From CAZNVB01 sp964651495 (GTDB taxonomy: Bacteria; Acidobacteriota; Aminicenantia; Aminicenantales; UBA8522), in assembly GCA_964651495.1 (NCBI GenBank), contig CAZYWP010000054.1, forward strand, positions 1-18,896: a DNA stretch of 18,896 nucleotides, in the 5' to 3' direction. Both the position numbers and the translations under genes were made by a program. Position 1 is the first letter of the stretch; every line of letters begins with the position of its first letter. Below the pieces are notes generated by a model that saw nothing but the letters and a program-made list of their open reading frames with translations, made no database searches and was not told where the DNA came from. This document shows, piece after piece, positions 15,956 to 18,896 of the stretch.

Positions 15956-16875
15956 TGGACTTCACCTCCTGAGACGATGCGGAGATAAAGCTCCTCGAGG
16001 TTCATCACCGACCTCATCTCGAGAAGACCCCAACCCTTTTCCACAACTGCGGCGGAGACCTCTTCCCGCAGGTCCTTGGCCCGGCTCCACTCGACGGCGA
16101 TCTCCCCGTTTTGGCGGGAGATCCGGGCCACGCCGGGAATTCTCCCCAGCTGGGCCACGGCTTCGTCATGGCCTTTCCGCAGCTTCAGGATCACACCGTC
16201 CAGCTCGCCGAACAGCGCGGTCAGCTCATCGAGAGAGCTGGAAGCCTTCAGCCGGCCCTCGCTGATGATGACCACGCCGTCGCAGGTCTGGGTGACCTCG
16301 GGCAATATGTGGGAGGAAAGAATAATGGTATGCTCTCCCCGCAGGGATTTGATCAGCTCGCGGATTTCGATGATCTGGGCCGGGTCGAGTCCAATCGTCG
16401 GCTCATCCAGGACGAGAACTTCCGGGTCGTGGATCATGGCCTGGGCGATCCCGACCCGCTGCTTGAACCCCCGGGAGATGTTCCTGATCAGCCTCTTTCT
16501 GACCTTTTCCAGTCCGCTGATTTCGACGGCCCGGTCCAGGGCGGCCTTCCGCTTCGCCGCCGGCACTTTTTTGATGGCCGCGACAAAGTTCAGGTAGTCG
16601 GAGACCGTCATCTCCGGGTAGAGGGGGACGTTTTCGGGAAGGTAGCCGATGATCCGCTTGACCTCATTGGGCTGCTCAAAGACGTCGTAGCCGGCGACCG
16701 TGGCCTTTCCCTCGGTGGCCGGAATGTAACCTGTCAGGATGCGCATGGTCGTGGTCTTGCCTGCGGCGTTGGGGCCGAGAAGGCCCCAGATCTTGCCTTT
16801 TTCCACCTTGAAGCTCAGGTCCCGGACAGCCACAAGGTCACCATACTTTTTGGTCAGATGTTCGACTTCAATCAT
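15952..16875 (-). CDS. ABC transporter ATP-binding protein, GldA/NosF-like
   Basis: This 307-residue ATPase powers the adjacent permease. Walker A is GPNAAGKTT (34-42, with Ala where Gly is usual), the Q-loop region is GYLPENVPLYPEMT, the signature reads ISRGFKQR (133-140, instead of the common LSxGxxQR), Walker B is VLVLDEP (153-159, catalytic E158) and the switch His is H189 in SSHI. The C-terminal extension (about 220-307) is a regulatory-type domain seen in this subfamily. All residues needed for hydrolysis are present. AAAGGAGGTC, 7 nt before the ATG, is a strong ribosome binding site. It lies 60 nt downstream of argS, with no terminator seen in that gap, so read-through from argS is possible. 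Confidence 0.95.
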   Translation of the reverse strand: MIEVEHLTKKYGDLVAVRDLSFKVEKGKIWGLLGPNAAGKTTTMRILTGYIPATEGKATVAGYDVFEQPNEVKRIIGYLPENVPLYPEMTVSDYLNFVAAIKKVPAAKRKAALDRAVEISGLEKVRKRLIRNISRGFKQRVGIAQAMIHDPEVLVLDEPTIGLDPAQIIEIRELIKSLRGEHTIILSSHILPEVTQTCDGVVIISEGRLKASSSLDELTALFGELDGVILKLRKGHDEAVAQLGRIPGVARISRQNGEIAVEWSRAKDLREEVSAAVVEKGWGLLEMRSVMNLEELYLRIVSGGEVQ

Positions 16876-16935
16876 CCCATGACCTCCTTTCTCTTGGGGC
16901 GGCGCATTCGATTTCGACGGCCGCCGGCTCCCGCC

Positions 16936-18873
16936 TCACATTTTCTCGGGCAAGGGGATGCCCATGAGGGAGAGCGCTTTTTTTAGGTTTTCTCGAACAT
17001 AATAAATCGTCAAAATCCGAAGTCTTTTCACGTCCGGGTCGGTTTCACCCAGGATGGAATAGAGGTGATAGTAAGCGTTGATCTTCTGGCAGAGGTTGAA
17101 GGTGAACTTGGCCAGGTGCGAGAACTCGAGGGAATAGACCGAATGGAGGACATTTTCCTCGAACTGGGCCGCGTAGAAGACTACGTCCCAGAAGTCCCGG
17201 CTTTCCGCCTCGCCCAGGCGCTCGAGCGGAAGGTCATTCCCGGCGAGAAGTGCCGTCAGCTCTCTGTCGCCGAACCCCTCCCTGTCTTCCAGCTTGCGGA
17301 AAATGCTATTCAGGCGGACGCAGGTGTACTGGAGATAGGGACCGGTCTCCCCCTCGAAGCTGAGCGCCTCTTCAAAATCGAAGACGATCAGCGAATTGCG
17401 GGCGAACTTGAGCATGAAATAGCGCAGGGCGCCGCAGGCGATCTGGCGGGCGATGACGGCCCCCGGGCCGCCGGCCAGCTCGGGGTTTCGTTTCTCGACC
17501 TCGAGCAGAGCTTTCTTCTCCAGCCGGTCGAGAAGGTCATCAGCCTTGACACCCAGGCCTTTTCGGCCGGAGACTTCCAGGAAGCTGCGGTCTTTATCCG
17601 CTTCCGAGACCTCGTAGTTCAGCTCCCTGAGGCTCTTGGGCGAGAGGGCCACCATCTCGTAAGAATAATGAATCGATTTCTCGGCCTGCTCGGCGTGGCC
17701 GAGCGACCGGAGTCCCTGGGCCACGATTTTTTGCAGGTAGGACTGGCGGGTGTCGATGACGTTATAGACCTCGGCGGCCCCGCCGAAGGAAAAGGCGCGG
17801 TCGTTGGGCGTCGTGGTGGTGATCCAAATCGTCCTGCCGTCTTCCCGCGCGAACGGCTCGTAATAGAAGTCCCGTCCCAGCAGCCCGAATTTCCAGAGCT
17901 GGTAGGCGATGTCCTTTCCGACGTAAGTGACTGTCCCGTCCGAGCGGACGATGATCTTTTCCCGTTCGGCCTCCTCCTCGAGCCGCATCACCCAGCAGCC
18001 GGCGTTTTCCCCTTCGCTGGAACGATAGACGGCACCTTGTTCTTTTAATAAGGCGAAGGCCTTTTCCCAGAAGCGGAGACCGAGGATGCTGCTCTCGCAG
18101 GGGAGCAAGTCGTAAGTGACGTCGAGCCGTCCCATGGTCGCGAGATGGGCGCGCAGGATGCGGCGGGAGACATCGTGGCCGAGAGCGGCCTCGGGAGGTT
18201 CGCCGTGCTCAATCTTTTTGAGGATCTCCGCCCGTCTCGCCTGGGCCTCCGGGTGGGTTTCGAGGTAAGCGGCAGAGCGGGCGTAGAGGTCCCAGCAGTA
18301 ATAATCGAATTTGCCCGGGATCAGGTCCAGGTCGGACAGAGCTTTAGCCTCCAGGTCCATCAGGCCGAAGACGACATCCGCCACCTGGACTCCGGTGTCG
18401 TCGATGTAGTTCTGAACCTCCACGTTTTCGCCCTTATAGCGGAGGCAGCGGGCCAGGGTATCGCCCAGGCAGGCGTTGCGCAAATGGCCGATGTGAGCGG
18501 CCTTGTTGGGGTTGATGTTAGTGTGTTCGATGATGATTTTTCGCAGCTCGGGTGAGAGGGCGGTCGTTCCCAGGGCGCTCAGTTCCCTGTGGAAAAAAGC
18601 CTGGCGGTCGAGAAAGAGGTTGATGAATCCGGGACCGGCGATTTCGGCCTTGGCTAGGCCTTCGATGCCCGAGAGGCGGGGAATAATCTCCTGGGCGATC
18701 TGGCGGGGGTTGGCTTTCAACCGTTTGGCCAGCTTGAACGGGAAAGTGAAGCTCAGGTCACCGAGGTTCTGCTGGGGCGTGTAGGCGAGGTCGATCTCGG
18801 CCCCGTCGAGCTGGTACTTGTCCCCCACTTTGGTCAGGAGCTCCTGTTTGATTTTGTTCTTTAACTTGATCAT
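16936..18873 (-). CDS. argS: Arginine--tRNA ligase
   Basis: This 645-residue class I synthetase charges tRNA-Arg. It shows the N-terminal tRNA-contacting Add-1 domain (about 1-95), the HIGH signature at 127-130 (HIGHLRNACLGD), ENVEVQNYIDDTGVQVAD, and VSGRKGLGVKADDLL in place of a classical KMSKS loop, as is normal for ArgS. It ends in a DALR-type anticodon-binding domain (about 510-645, with RLNSIFRKLED and the final MGIPLPEKM). It is longer than the roughly 550-590 residues of many bacterial ArgS; the extra length appears to lie in the catalytic region (about 170-300). The ATG is only 11 nt downstream of a -10-like TATAAT and lacks a ribosome binding site. It could be the first gene of a seven-gene minus-strand transcript. 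Confidence 0.97.
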   Translation of the reverse strand: MIKLKNKIKQELLTKVGDKYQLDGAEIDLAYTPQQNLGDLSFTFPFKLAKRLKANPRQIAQEIIPRLSGIEGLAKAEIAGPGFINLFLDRQAFFHRELSALGTTALSPELRKIIIEHTNINPNKAAHIGHLRNACLGDTLARCLRYKGENVEVQNYIDDTGVQVADVVFGLMDLEAKALSDLDLIPGKFDYYCWDLYARSAAYLETHPEAQARRAEILKKIEHGEPPEAALGHDVSRRILRAHLATMGRLDVTYDLLPCESSILGLRFWEKAFALLKEQGAVYRSSEGENAGCWVMRLEEEAEREKIIVRSDGTVTYVGKDIAYQLWKFGLLGRDFYYEPFAREDGRTIWITTTTPNDRAFSFGGAAEVYNVIDTRQSYLQKIVAQGLRSLGHAEQAEKSIHYSYEMVALSPKSLRELNYEVSEADKDRSFLEVSGRKGLGVKADDLLDRLEKKALLEVEKRNPELAGGPGAVIARQIACGALRYFMLKFARNSLIVFDFEEALSFEGETGPYLQYTCVRLNSIFRKLEDREGFGDRELTALLAGNDLPLERLGEAESRDFWDVVFYAAQFEENVLHSVYSLEFSHLAKFTFNLCQKINAYYHLYSILGETDPDVKRLRILTIYYVRENLKKALSLMGIPLPEKM

Positions 18874-18884
18874 ATTGGTTTTTT

Positions 18885-18890
18885 ATTATA
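18885..18890 (-). promoter_or_regulatory. -10 box TATAAT upstream of argS (near-leaderless transcript)
   Basis: On the minus strand TATAAT (18890 to 18885) is a perfect -10 box. Transcription would start roughly 7 nt downstream, only about 5 nt before the argS ATG at 18873, and the bases between contain no ribosome binding site. The matching -35 box would lie beyond the end of the window, so this call is incomplete. Confidence 0.45.
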
Positions 18891-18896
18891 ACAGAA

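Overview
This is a GC-rich bacterial window (by eye about 60% G+C) with 15 densely packed protein genes. No stretch longer than about 150 bases lacks a gene. I see no rRNA, tRNA, CRISPR array, insertion sequence or phage gene. The mix of a GH106-like glycosidase, an exported esterase-like protein, a UPF0371/DUF1846 protein and a Gld-type ABC cassette with DUF4340 fits a fermentative or polysaccharide-using Gram-negative, perhaps Aminicenantes/Acidobacteriota. That placement is inference from style and gene content only.

Left half (1-9077, all + strand). A 5'-truncated GH106-like glycoside hydrolase is followed after 15 nt by a YhhN/TMEM86 membrane protein. Next, behind a near-consensus sigma70-type promoter, comes a complete DUF1846/UPF0371 gene. 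It is followed by a secreted alpha/beta-hydrolase (esterase-like) protein, an O6-alkylguanine-DNA alkyltransferase (ogt), a small lipoprotein and an ATP-grasp enzyme of unknown substrate. The two intergenic gaps flanking the DUF1846 gene each carry an inverted repeat built on the same half-site, ACAGGA/TCCTGT. The first encloses the promoter, which suggests a shared operator.

Right half (9098-18873, all - strand; read from right to left). argS is followed by a Gld-type ABC exporter cassette: ATPase, permease, GldG-like auxiliary protein and DUF4340 protein, with ATGA overlaps or gaps of a few bases. mutY and a DHH-like phosphoesterase follow. These seven genes are co-directional with gaps of 60 nt or less and could be one transcript, joining translation, envelope transport and oxidative DNA repair. 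A separate SAM methyltransferase, with clearly lower G+C than its neighbours, lies at the left end of this block and converges on the ATP-grasp gene.

Most notable: (i) the paired ACAGGA repeats around the DUF1846 gene; (ii) a DHH-type protein whose signature motifs occur in swapped order, as if circularly permuted; (iii) a MutY whose C-terminal domain keeps a complete Nudix box; (iv) an orphan ATP-grasp enzyme; (v) the low-GC methyltransferase. I found no convincing new multi-gene defence or mobile system.
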